The notes under the pieces: model-generated
The model's database searches: none
What the model saw: only the letters and a program-made list of their open reading frames with translations
Told to the model about the DNA's origin: nothing
Source: Mustela lutreola
Taxonomy: Eukaryota; Chordata; Mammalia; Carnivora; Mustelidae
Direction: 5' to 3'
NCBI RefSeq assembly: GCF_030435805.1
Contig: NC_081296.1
Location: 30,221,745-30,285,744, forward strand
Length of the DNA stretch: 64,000 nt
In this document: one piece after another, positions 1 through 8,795 of the stretch
Numbering within the stretch: the stretch's first letter is position 1
Layout of the letters: each line of letters begins with the position of its first letter
Program-made: the position numbers and the translations under genes

Positions 1-4
1 CTCG
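1..4 (+). ncRNA. SNHG14: Host-gene exon E2A of unit 1, last 4 nt
   Basis: Only CTCG before the gtaagg donor lies in the window; identity comes from the complete E2A at 3237-3354. Confidence 0.6.
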
Positions 5-58
5 GTAAGGAGGGGTTCCGGGTGGGCAGGGACCTCACGCGTCGCCCCCGGCTTGCTT

Positions 59-139
59 GGGTCAATGATGAGAACTCATATGGTCTCGAAGAGCGATGAT
101 GACCTAAAAATCATGCTCAATAGGATTACGCTGAGGCCC
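59..139 (+). ncRNA. SNORD115: SNORD115 box C/D snoRNA, copy A1 (A consensus)
   Basis: This 81-nt copy matches the A consensus. C box AUGAUGA is at residues 7-13, a degenerate D' box (UCGA where I recall CUGA in human) at 28-31, C' box AUGAUGA at 38-44, the 18-nt antisense element at 55-72 and D box CUGA at 73-76. Residues 1-5 (GGGUC) pair with 77-81 (GGCCC) as the terminal stem. Known family role: the element pairs with HTR2C pre-mRNA; U68, fifth base upstream of the D box, faces the adenosine called editing site C, and effects on editing and alternative splicing have been reported. The RNA would be released from a host intron and assembled with fibrillarin, NOP56, NOP58 and 15.5K in the nucleolus. 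It lies 54 nt after an E2 donor. Confidence 0.96.
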
Positions 140-341
140 AGTGCAGGGGACCGTGCGGGGATCAGCAGCCCCCGACCCTCGGGGCATTTGAGGGCGCGCT
201 GCTGCACCTGGGCGCTAGAGGAGAACGAACGCTCGAGCGTCTCCGCGCGTTGGGCCCGGAGGCCAGGCGCCTCTGCGCGTGCCCACGGGGGTGTTCTGTC
301 ACTCAAGCTGGCCCACCGCCCCAATCTCCTTCCCAGGACAG

Positions 342-435
342 CTCCCCGGGAACCAGGGCTTCGCCATCCTCGTCTCCTCGTGTCCTTCGGCGGGCCTGGC
401 CGGCTAGGTCCTCGGTGTGTCGACATGCAGCAGAG
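342..435 (+). ncRNA. SNHG14: Host-gene exon E1A, unit 1
   Basis: A 94-nt exon candidate starting about 200 nt after the snoRNA. The acceptor is taken as ggacag before CTCC, the site shared with the B half; a cttcccag five bases upstream is an alternative that would give 99 nt. The exon ends GCAGAG before donor gtgagc. Which acceptor is used cannot be told from sequence alone. Confidence 0.6.
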
Positions 436-660
436 GTGAGCGGAAGCCTTGGGCTCGGAGGGAGGCCCGAGACGCCTTGGGAAGCGGGTAGCCCAGCAGT
501 GACTCTGCAGCAGGCCGTGGGCTTGGGGTGGCGGTCCTCGTGGTCCAGACGTCGTGGGCCACCCCGGGAGCGGGTGCCCTTGAGCCATCCCAGGGGCAGG
601 GAACTCGAGCGTGGGGCCGGGTGGCTGGCAAGACCCGGAAAGCGCAGAGTGGCCGCCATA

Positions 661-690
661 GGATCAGGGGATCCTGAGGCCCCCTGATCC
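661..690 (+). other. Hairpin, 10-bp perfect stem, A half (unit 1)
   Basis: GGATCAGGGG pairs perfectly with CCCCTGATCC around a 10-nt loop. The structure recurs about 603 nt after the start of A snoRNAs, for example 4012-4041. The matching place in B halves does not form it. Role unknown. Confidence 0.6.
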
Positions 691-1352
691 ATCTGGGCGT
701 GTCTCGTGGGCCTACGAACGTACTGGACGTGAGACTTGTGGTCTCAGAAGCTTCTGTGATCTTCTGCCACGGGGTGTTGCTCGAGGCCCGGGACTTGGCT
801 TTTTTCCGCGGGCTGACGAGGCCTGAGCTCCTGCCCCACAGCGCAGACGCCCAAGGCGTTGGAGACCACACCAGGCTGCTTGCGAATAGCGCAAGAGGAT
901 ACCTTGTGCTCGCGAGACAGCCGGGTTCCACGGGGCTACGGGGCGGAATCTGCGAGTGCCAGGCCCTTGCAGCCATTGGGTCGGAGCCACTCTCCGGAGG
1001 CTCTCAAGCACCGGGGACCGGGTCCTGACGAAGCGGCGCTGCACGGCGAGAGTCGGGTACCTCGCCCAGGGCAGCCGGTGGGTGGTGTGCCTGGCCGTAG
1101 TGGTGGACAGCGACCTGGCATTCCGAGCTCGGCCCTGGGGCAGCCGTGGGCCCGAGCCACCTTGGGCTTCCAGGGTAGGGGCTCCGATCCTTGGCTCCCA
1201 GGTGGGACCATGGGTGGGTGGGCGGCGTCCTGGCCACAACTCCCTGACCGCCCCCCTCGGCTCCCGTGCAAGGGAGACAGCGGAGACACGTCAAAACCCT
1301 GTGCTCCGTGCCATGTTCACGGACCGTTCTGTCAACGGTGGTGCTGACCCAG

Positions 1353-1385
1353 GGGCCTAGATCTCCCTTGTTTGGGGATGCCCTG
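1353..1385 (+). other. Candidate 33-nt micro-exon, A half (unit 1)
   Basis: A cag precedes GGGCC and the segment ends CCCTG before a strong gtaagg donor. The pyrimidine tract is poor (gtgctgacccag), better in units 5, 6 and 9 (gtgctttcccag). The B half has an equally long segment at the matching place. Alternatively the donor is a decoy. Confidence 0.3.
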
Positions 1386-1560
1386 GTAAGGGCAGCTGGG
1401 GCCCTGGGCCCTGCTCCGTCGTCTCGCACATCAGCCATGCGTGGGTCGGCCGTATGCCCGGCCCCCACCGGCCAGGACGTTGGGAAAGGTAGCCCTCGGC
1501 CGTCCGGCCGGTGCCCCGGACCAGGGCTTTTGGACAGCTGGTCTCTCCGTCTCTCCTCAG

Positions 1561-1678
1561 AACCGCATCCACAAGCGGGGAGATCGCCCGCACCAGCTCG
1601 TCTTGCCTGGCCCGGCCCTGCCCACAGGTCCAATGTCTCAGGACCCCGGCTCATGGCGCAGTCCGCCACGCAGCCCCG
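1561..1678 (+). ncRNA. SNHG14: Host-gene exon E2B, unit 1
   Basis: A 118-nt non-coding exon candidate. A pyrimidine-rich tract ending ctctctcctcag gives a strong 3' splice site; the exon ends CAGCCCCG before gtaagc, a good 5' splice site. The snoRNA begins 52 nt into the next intron. E2B and E2A are homologous, equally long and diverged. The length is not a multiple of three and no frame is kept, as expected for the non-coding SNHG14 transcript. Assignment to SNHG14 is inferred from the snoRNA family. Confidence 0.72.
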
Positions 1679-1730
1679 GTAAGCAGGTTCTGGGGGCGAC
1701 GCGACCGCACGCATCGCCGCCAACCTGCTT

Positions 1731-1811
1731 GGGTCAATGATGACAACTCAAATGGTCTCGAAGAGCGGTGATGACCTAAAAATCATGCTCAATAGGATTA
1801 CGCTGAGGCCC
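1731..1811 (+). ncRNA. SNORD115: SNORD115 box C/D snoRNA, copy B1 (B consensus)
   Basis: This 81-nt copy matches the B consensus, which differs from A at residue 14 (C for G), 21 (A for U) and 38 (G for A). The last change makes the C' box GUGAUGA, still a perfect RUGAUGA match. C box, antisense element and D box are identical to A. It lies 52 nt after the donor of the 118-nt E2B exon. Confidence 0.96.
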
Positions 1812-2012
1812 AATGCAGGCGTCTGTGCCGGGATCAGCATCCCCCGGAGCCTCGGGGCCCTGGAGGGGCGCTGCCGTTGGGAGCTTGAGGCCAAGGATCC
1901 CCCGGGGATCCCTGCTCCGGCCCTGGAAAGCCCGTGCGCGTCAGGGGCCCCTCGAGGTGTGGAGGCAGCCCACCCGGCCTAGAGACTGAATCCCCTCCCC
2001 TCCCCTGGACAG

Positions 2013-2106
2013 CTCCCTGGGAGCCATGCCTTAGGAACCCTTGTCTCCTTGTGTCTTGCAGCGGGCCTTGGGCGCCAGGTGGTAGGCGCGGCGTTGGCCA
2101 CGACAG
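2013..2106 (+). ncRNA. SNHG14: Host-gene exon E1B, unit 1
   Basis: A 94-nt exon candidate: polypyrimidine tract tcccctcccctcccctggacag, then exon ending CACGACAG before the consensus donor gtgagt. A second good acceptor, gtgtcttgcag ending at 2061, would give a 45-nt version. That inner acceptor is absent in A halves, which read cttcgg or cttcga there. Confidence 0.62.
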
Positions 2107-3236
2107 GTGAGTGGGAGACTCTGGGCCTGGCGGGAGATGGCAGACGCCATGGGCGTCGTCCGCGAAGCCAGAGTCACGGCACGGGGCTCTGGCTCCACCT
2201 CTGAGCTACGGGTGGAGGCCCCCGTTGTCCACACAGCGTTGGCTGGCGCGTGATCAGGCTCCCTTGAGCCATCCCAGGTGCAGGGAACGCGAACGTTGGG
2301 CCGCGGGAACTGGCCGGGACTGGATCCCGGGGGGATGCCGCCATAGATCCGCGTGGCCCTGAGGCCTCCTTGGACCTCCCTTTGTGTCCTGTGCGCCCGT
2401 GAGGAGACGGGTTCGGGAGACCCTTGGCGTCAGGGACTTCTGTCCCCCTCAGCGAGTGGCGGTTGCTCGAGCCAACCCCAGCGCATGTTTCTTGGGGCTG
2501 GAGCGGGCAGAGCTCCTGCCCTAGGCACCAGACTCCCAAGGACTTTGGGAGCCTGGGAGGCTGCTGAAGTACAGCCCTCGATGTTTGCTTGGGCTGCCGA
2601 TGGAGCATGGTTTGGCTGGACGTGGGCAAGAATGGGCGAGCCCCAGGCCACAGCGGGCATTGGGCGAGAGCCTGTCGGGCCAGGCCCCCAGAGGAGGGGC
2701 CGCCACGCGGGGACACTCTGGACCCTGTTGCAGGGCGGGCATTGGTCCCCTGCCTCCCGCTGGCGGGAGACCGTGACCCGCGACTCCCTCTCCAGACGTG
2801 GACCGTCGGGACATGGGGGCCAATGTTGGCTGCGAGTGCCAGCGCCCGGATGCACGCACGGCAGCCGGGCCAATCTGGGGTTGGCGTCTGCCTGGCCATA
2901 AGTTCTGGGGCCGCCCCCGTTGGCTCGGGGCCCGGGAGGCATCGGGGGGTGGTAACTCGATAACCTAGTGTTCCCGCCCACGTTGTGGGGCCTTTCTTAG
3001 CAAGGGCTGGTTCCCACAGGGGCCCTGATCTCCACAGTTTCTGTAGGCCCAGGGATGTACAGCGGCTCCCCAGGGCCCTTTTCCTTGCTTGCGGCGGCTC
3101 CGAGCCTTGGGTCGTTCGTTCCTCCACCCGCCTGGCCAGCAGCGGCCAGGGATTCGGGCGTGACCGATCGTGGCCGCATGGGGCACGAGCCACAGAGCAG
3201 GCCGTTCTGACAGCTGGCCTCTCCCTCTGTCCTTAG
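2107..3236 (+). other. B-half long intron, representative (unit 1)
   Basis: About 1.1 kb between E1B and E2A, repeated in every unit. It holds a variable poly-G run (here about 2952-2957, followed by TGG) and the 33-nt micro-exon candidate at 3020-3052. Nothing else is recognised. Confidence 0.6.
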
Positions 3237-3354
3237 ATCCCCGTCCCCCAGAGAGGATCTCGCCTTGACGACCAAGTCTGGCTTCTCCCAGCCCCGCCCA
3301 AAGGGCCCGTGTCTCGGATCGCCGGGGCATGGCGCCGTCCCGACCGCTCCCTCG
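3237..3354 (+). ncRNA. SNHG14: Host-gene exon E2A, unit 2
   Basis: A 118-nt exon candidate with acceptor tract ctctccctctgtccttag and donor gtaagg. The snoRNA starts 54 nt after the donor. It is the A-half equivalent of E2B. Here the first exon bases are ATCC rather than the more usual AACC. Confidence 0.72.
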
Positions 3355-3408
3355 GTAAGGAGGGGTTCCGGGTGGGCAGGGACCTCACGCGTCGCCCCCG
3401 GCTTGCTT

Positions 3409-3489
3409 GGGTCAATGATGAGAACTCATATGGTCTCGAAGAGCGATGATGACCTAAAAATCATGCTCAATAGGATTACGCTGAGGCCC
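3409..3489 (+). ncRNA. SNORD115: SNORD115 snoRNA, copy A2
   Basis: Matches the A consensus at all 81 positions, with boxes and antisense element intact. Confidence 0.95.
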
Positions 3490-3692
3490 AGTGCAGGGGA
3501 CCGTGCGGGGATCAGCAGCCCCCAGACCCTCGGGGCATTTGAGGGCGCGCTGCTGCAGCTGGGCGCTAGAGGAGAACGAACGCTCGAGCGTCTGCGCGCG
3601 TTGGGCCCGGAGCCCAGGCGCCTCTGCGCGTGCCCACGGGGGTGTTCTGGCACTCAAGCTGGCCCACCGCCCCAATCCCCTTCCCAGGACAG

Positions 3693-3786
3693 CTCCCCGG
3701 GAGCCAGGGCTTCGCCATCCTCGTCTCCTCGTGTCCTTCGGCGGGCCTGGCCGGCTAGGTCCTCGGTGTGTCGACATGCAGCAGAG
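3693..3786 (+). ncRNA. SNHG14: Host-gene exon E1A, unit 2
   Basis: Splice sites ggacag and gtgagc intact. Confidence 0.6.
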
Positions 3787-4911
3787 GTGAGCGGAAGCCT
3801 TGGGCTCGGAGGGAGGCCCGAGACGCCTTGGGAAGCGGGTAGCCCAGCAGTGACTCTGCAGCAGGCCGTGGGCTTGGGGTGGCGGTCCTCGTGGTCCAGA
3901 CGTCGTGGGCCACCCCGGGAGCGGGTGCCCTTGAGCCATCCCAGGGGCAGGGAACGCGAGCGTGGGGCCGGGTGGCTGGCAAGACCCGGAAAGCGCAGAG
4001 TGGCCGCCATAGGATCAGGGGACCATGAGGCCCCCTGATCCATCTGGGCGTGTCTCGTGGGCCTACGAACGTAGTGGACGTGAGACTTGTGGTCTCAGAA
4101 GCTTCTGTGATCTTCTGCCACGGGGTGTTGCTCGAGGCCCGGGACTTGGCTTGTTTCCGCGGGCTGACGAGGCCTGAGCTCCCGCCCCACAGCACAGACC
4201 CCCAAGGCGTTGGAGACCCCACCAGGCTGCTTGCGAAGAGCGCAAGAGGATTCCTTGTGCTCGCGAGACAGCCGGGTTCCACGGGGCTACGGGGCGGAAT
4301 CTGCGAGGGCCAGGCCCTTGCAGCCATTGGGTCGGAGCCTCTCTCCGGAGGCTCTCAAGCACCGGGGACCGGGTCCTGACGAAGCGGCGCTGCACGGCGA
4401 GAGTCGGGTACCTCGCCCAGGGCAGCCGGTGGGTGGTGTGCCTGGCTGTAGTGGTGGACAGCGACCTGGCATTCAGAGCTCGGCCCTGGGGCAGCCGTGG
4501 GCCCGAGCCACCTTGGGCTTCCAGGGTAGGGGCTCCGATCCTTGGCTCCCAGGTGGGACCATGGGTGGGTGGGCGGCGTCCTGGCCACAAGTCCCTGACC
4601 GCCCCCCTCGGCTCTCGTGCAAGGGAGACAGCGGGGACACGTCAAAACCCTGTGCTCCGTGCCATGTTCACGGAACGTTCTGCCGACGGTGGTGCTGACC
4701 CAGGGGCCTAGATCTCCCTTGTTTGGGGATGCCCTGGTAAGGGCAGCTGGGGCCCTGGGCCCTGCTCCGTCGTCTCGCACATCAGACATGCGTGGGTCGG
4801 CCGTATGCCCGGCCCCCACCGGCCAGGACGTTGGGAAAGGTAGCCCTCGGCCTTCCGGCCGGTGCCCAGGACCAGGGCTTTTGGACAGCTGGTCTCTCCG
4901 TCTCTCCTCAG

Positions 4912-5029
4912 AACCGCATCCACAAGCGGGGAGATCGCCCGCACCAGCTCGTCTTGCCTGGCCCGGCCCTGCCCACAGGTCCAATGTCTCAGGACCCCGG
5001 CTCATGGCGCAGTCCGCCACGCAGCCCCG
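4912..5029 (+). ncRNA. SNHG14: Host-gene exon E2B, unit 2
   Basis: Acceptor ctcag and donor gtaagc intact. Confidence 0.7.
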
Positions 5030-5081
5030 GTAAGCATGTTCTGGGGGCGACGCGACCGCACGCATCGCCGCCAACCTGCTT

Positions 5082-5162
5082 GGGTCAATGATGACAACTC
5101 AAATGGTCTCGAAGAGCGGTGATGACCTAAAAATCATGCTCAATAGGATTACGCTGAGGCCC
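5082..5162 (+). ncRNA. SNORD115: SNORD115 snoRNA, copy B2
   Basis: Matches the B consensus at all 81 positions. Confidence 0.95.
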
Positions 5163-5363
5163 AATGCAGGCGTCTGTGCCGGGATCAGCATCCCCCGGAG
5201 CCTCGGGGCCCTGGAGGGACGCTGCCGTTGGGAGCTTGAGGCCAAGGATCCCCCGGGGATCCCTGCTCCTGCCCTGGAAAGCCCGTGCACGTCAGGGGCC
5301 CCTCGAGGTGTGGAGGCAACCCACCCGGCCTAGAGACTGAATCCCCTCCCCTCCCCTGGACAG

Positions 5364-5457
5364 CTCCCTGGGAGCCATGCCTTAGGAACCCTTGTCTCCT
5401 TGTGTCTTGCAGCGGGCCTTGGGCGCCAGGTGGTAGGCGCGGCGTGGGCCACGACAG
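5364..5457 (+). ncRNA. SNHG14: Host-gene exon E1B, unit 2
   Basis: Splice sites ggacag and gtgagt intact. Confidence 0.6.
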
Positions 5458-6295
5458 GTGAGTGGGAGACTCTGGGCCTGGCGGGAGATGGCAGACGCCA
5501 TGGGCGTCGTCCGCGAAGCCAGAGTCACGGCACGGGGCTCTGGCTCCACCACTTAGCTACGGGTGGAGGCCCCCGTTGTCCACACAGCGGTGGCTGGTGC
5601 GTGATCAGGCTCCCTTGAGCCATCCCAGGTGCAGGGATCGCGAACGTTGGGCCGCGGGAACTGGCCGGGACTGGATCCCGGGGGGATGCCGCCATAGATC
5701 CGCGTGGCCCTGAGGCCTCCTTGGACCTCCCTTTCTGTCCTGTGCGCCCGTGAGGAGACGGGTTCGGGAGACCCTTGGCGTCAGGGACTTCTGTCCCCCT
5801 CAGCGAGTGGTGGTTGCTCGAGCCAACCCCAGCGCATGTTTCTTGGGGCTGGAGCGGGCAGAGCTCCTGCCCTAGGCACCAGACTCCCAAGGACTTTGGG
5901 AGCCTGGGAGGCTGCTGAAGTACAGCCCTCGATGTTTGCTTGGGCTGCCGATGGAGCATGGTTTGGCTGGACGTGGGCAAGAATGGGCGAGCCCCAGGCC
6001 ACAGCGGGCATTGGGCGAGAGCCTATCGGGCCAGGCCCCCAGAGGCGGGGCCGCCACGCGGGGACACTCTGGACACTGTTGCAGGGCGGGCATTGGTCCC
6101 CTGCCTCCCGCTGGCGGGAGACCGTGACCCGCGACTCCCTCTCCAGACGTGGACCGTCGGGGCATGGGGGCCAACGTTGGCTGCGAGTGCCAGCGCCCGG
6201 ATGCACGGACGGCAGCCGGGCCAATCTGGGGTTGGCGTCTGCCTGGCCATAAGTTCTGAGGCCGCCCCCGTTGGCTCTGGGCCCCGGTAGGCATC

Positions 6296-6313
6296 GGGGG
6301 GGGGGGGGGGGGG
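6296..6313 (+). repeat. Poly-G homopolymer, 18 G (unit 2 B half)
   Basis: Longest uninterrupted form of the G run following gcatc in every B half, about 320 nt before E2A. In other units it has roughly 6-17 G; in unit 18 it is split by one T (about 59869-59885). It could form G-quadruplexes in the RNA or on the + DNA strand and is prone to slippage and sequencing error. Confidence 0.9.
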
Positions 6314-6597
6314 TAACTCGATAACCTAGTATTCCCGCCCACGTTGTGGGGCCTTTCTTAGCAAGGGGTGGTTCCCACAGGGGCCCTGATCTCCACAGTT
6401 TCTGTAGGCCCAGGGATGTACAGCGGCTCCCCAGGGCCCTTTTCCTTGCTTGCGGCAGCTCCGAGCCTTGGGTCGTTCGTTCCTCCACCCGCCTGGCCAG
6501 CAGCCGCCAGGGCTTCGGGCGTGACCGATCGTGGCCGCATGGGGTACGAGCCACAGAGCAGGCCGTTCTGACAGCTGGCCTCTCCCTCTGTCCTTAG

Positions 6598-6715
6598 AAC
6601 CCCGTCCCCCAGGGAGGATCTCGCCTTGACGACCAAGTCTGGCTTTTCCCAGCCCCGCCCAAAGGGCCCGTGTCTCGGATCGCCGGGGCATGGCGCCGTC
6701 CCGACCGCTCCCTCG
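6598..6715 (+). ncRNA. SNHG14: Host-gene exon E2A, unit 3
   Basis: Acceptor ccttag and donor gtaagg intact. Confidence 0.7.
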
Positions 6716-6769
6716 GTAAGGAGGGGTTCCGGGTGGGCAGGGACCTCACGCGTCGCCCCCGGCTTGCTT

Positions 6770-6850
6770 GGGTCAATGATGAGAACTCATATGGTCTCGA
6801 AGAGGGATGATGACCTAAAAATCATGCTCAATAGGATTACGCTGAGGCCC
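6770..6850 (+). ncRNA. SNORD115: SNORD115 snoRNA, copy A3 (C36G)
   Basis: A-type with one private change, C36 to G, just upstream of the C' box. All boxes and the antisense element are intact, so it is probably functional. Confidence 0.94.
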
Positions 6851-7053
6851 AGGGCAGGGGACCGTGCGGGGATCAGCAGCCCCCAATCCCTCGGGGCATT
6901 TGAGGGCGCGCTGCTGCAGCTGGGCGCTAGAGGAGAACGAACGCTCGAGCGTCTGCGCGCGTTGGGCCCGGAGCCCAGGCGCCTCTGCGCGTGCCCACGG
7001 GGGTGTTCTGGCACTCAAGCTGGCCCACCGCCCCAATCCCCTTCCCAGGACAG

Positions 7054-7147
7054 CTCCCCGGGAGCCAGGGCTTCGCCATCCTCGTCTCCTCGTGTCCTTC
7101 GGCGGGCCTGGCCGGCTAGGTCCTCGGTGTGTCGACATGCAGCAGAG
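7054..7147 (+). ncRNA. SNHG14: Host-gene exon E1A, unit 3
   Basis: Splice sites intact. Confidence 0.6.
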
Positions 7148-8249
7148 GTGAGCGGAAGCCTTGGGCTCGGAGGGAGGCCCGAGACGCCTTGGGAAGCGGG
7201 TAGCCCAGCAGTGACTCTGCAGCAGGCCGTGGGCTTGGGGTGGCGGTCCTCGTGGTCCAGACGTCGTGGGCCACCCCGGGAGCGGGTGCCCTTGAGCCAT
7301 CCCAGGGGCAGGGAACGCGAGCGTGGGGCCGGGTGGCTGGCAAGACCCGGAAAGCGCAGAGTGGCCGCCATAGGATCAGGGGACCCTGAGGCCCCCTGAT
7401 CCATCTGGGCGTGTCTCGTGGGCCTACGAACGTAGTGGACGTGAGACTTGTGGTCTCAGAAGCTTCTGTGATCTTCTGCCACGGGGTGTTGCTCGAGGCC
7501 CGGGACTTGGCTTGTTTCCGCGGGCTGACGAGGCCTGAGCTCCCGCCCCACAGCGCAGACGCCCAAGGTGTTGGAGACCCCACCAGGCTGCTTGCGAAGA
7601 GCGCAAGAGGATTCCTTGTGCTCGCGAGACAGCCGGGTTCCACGGGGCTACGGGGCGGAATCTGCGAGTGCCAGGCCCTTGCAGCCATTGGGTCGGAGCC
7701 ACTCTCCGGAGGCTCTCAAGCACCGGGGACCGGGTCCTGACGAGGCGGCGCTGCACGGCGAGAGTCGGGTACCTCGCCCAGGGCAGCCGGTGGGTGGTGT
7801 GCCTGGCCGTAGTGGTGGACAGCGACCTGGCATTCCGAGCTCGGCCCTGGGGCAGCCGTGGGCCCGAGCCACCTTGGGCTTCCAGGGTAGGGGCTCCGAT
7901 CCTTGGCTCCCAGGTGGGACCATGGGTGGGTGGGCGGCGTCCTGGCCACAAGTCCCTGACCGCCCCCCTCGGCTCCCGTGCAAAACCCTGTGCTCCGTGC
8001 CATGTTCACGGACCGTTCTGCCGACGGTGGTGCTGACACAGGGGCCTAGATCTCCCTTGTTTGGGGATGCCCTGGTAAGGGCAGCTGGGGCCCTGGGCCC
8101 TGTTCCGTCGTCTCGCACATCAGCCATGCGTGGGTCGGCCGTATGCCCGGCCCCCACCGGCCAGGACGTTGGGAAAGGTAGCCCTCGGCCGTCCGGCCGG
8201 TGCCCCGGACCAGGGCTTTTGGACAGCTGGTCTCTCCGTCTCTCCTCAG

Positions 8250-8367
8250 AACCGCATCCACAAGCGGGGAGATCGCCCGCACCAGCTCGTCTTGCCTGGC
8301 CCGGCCCTGCCCACAGGTCCAATGTCTCAGGACCCCGGCTCATGGCGCAGTCCGCCACGCAGCCCCG
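8250..8367 (+). ncRNA. SNHG14: Host-gene exon E2B, unit 3
   Basis: Acceptor ctcag and donor gtaagc intact. Confidence 0.7.
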
Positions 8368-8419
8368 GTAAGCAGGTTCTGGGGGCGACGCGACCGCACG
8401 CATCGCCGCCACCCTGATT

Positions 8420-8500
8420 GGGTCAATGATGACATCTCAAATGGTCTCGAAGAGCGGTGATGACCTAAAAATCATGCTCAATAGGATTACGCTGAGGCCC
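8420..8500 (+). ncRNA. SNORD115: SNORD115 snoRNA, copy B3 (A16U)
   Basis: B-type with A16 to U, three bases after the C box. The same change is found only in B15, exactly 12 units downstream. Boxes and antisense element are intact. Confidence 0.94.
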
Positions 8501-8701
8501 ATTGCAGGCGTCTGTGCCGGGATCAGCATCCCCCGGAGCCTCGGGGCCCTGGAGGGGCGCTGCCGTTGGGAGCTTGAGGCCAAGGATCCCCCGGGGATCC
8601 CTACTCCTGCCCTGGAAAGCCCGTGCACTTCAGTGACCTCTCGAGGTGTGGAGGCAGCCCACCCGGCCTAGAGACTGAATCCCCTACCCTCCCCTGGACA
8701 G

Positions 8702-8795
8702 CTCCCTGGGAGCCATGCCTTAGGAACCCTTGTCTCCTTGTGTCTTGCAGCGGGCCTTGGGCGCCAGGTGGTAGGCGCGGCGTTCGCCACGACAG
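8702..8795 (+). ncRNA. SNHG14: Host-gene exon E1B, unit 3
   Basis: Splice sites intact; the pyrimidine tract carries one A. Confidence 0.6.

Larger units (their letters stand above)
436..1560 (+). other. A-half long intron, representative (unit 1)
   Basis: About 1.1 kb between E1A and E2B, repeated in every unit. It holds the hairpin at 661-690 and the 33-nt micro-exon candidate at 1353-1385. I recognise no other gene, transposon or RNA. Units 3 and 15 lack 23 nt of it (at about 7981 and 48165). Confidence 0.6.

Noticed and set aside
228-239. Palindrome acgctcgagcgt after A snoRNAs as a binding site
   Set aside because: A 12-bp palindrome in CpG-rich sequence is not enough to name a factor, and no known motif is matched with confidence.
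842-1174. Possible 333-nt alternative exon in A halves (acceptor gccccacag, donor before gtaggg)
   Set aside because: The sites look plausible, but the donor has no counterpart in the B half and the acceptor there is shifted to a tag. This is too weak to annotate without RNA evidence.
59-1811. Assignment to SNORD116 instead of SNORD115
   Set aside because: The antisense element before the D box, the terminal stem and the overall 81-nt sequence match SNORD115; SNORD116 is longer and has a different D-box-proximal region.
2437-2451. Acceptor-like ctgtccccctcag in B halves
   Set aside because: A good pyrimidine tract, but no convincing donor follows at exon distance and the A half lacks it.
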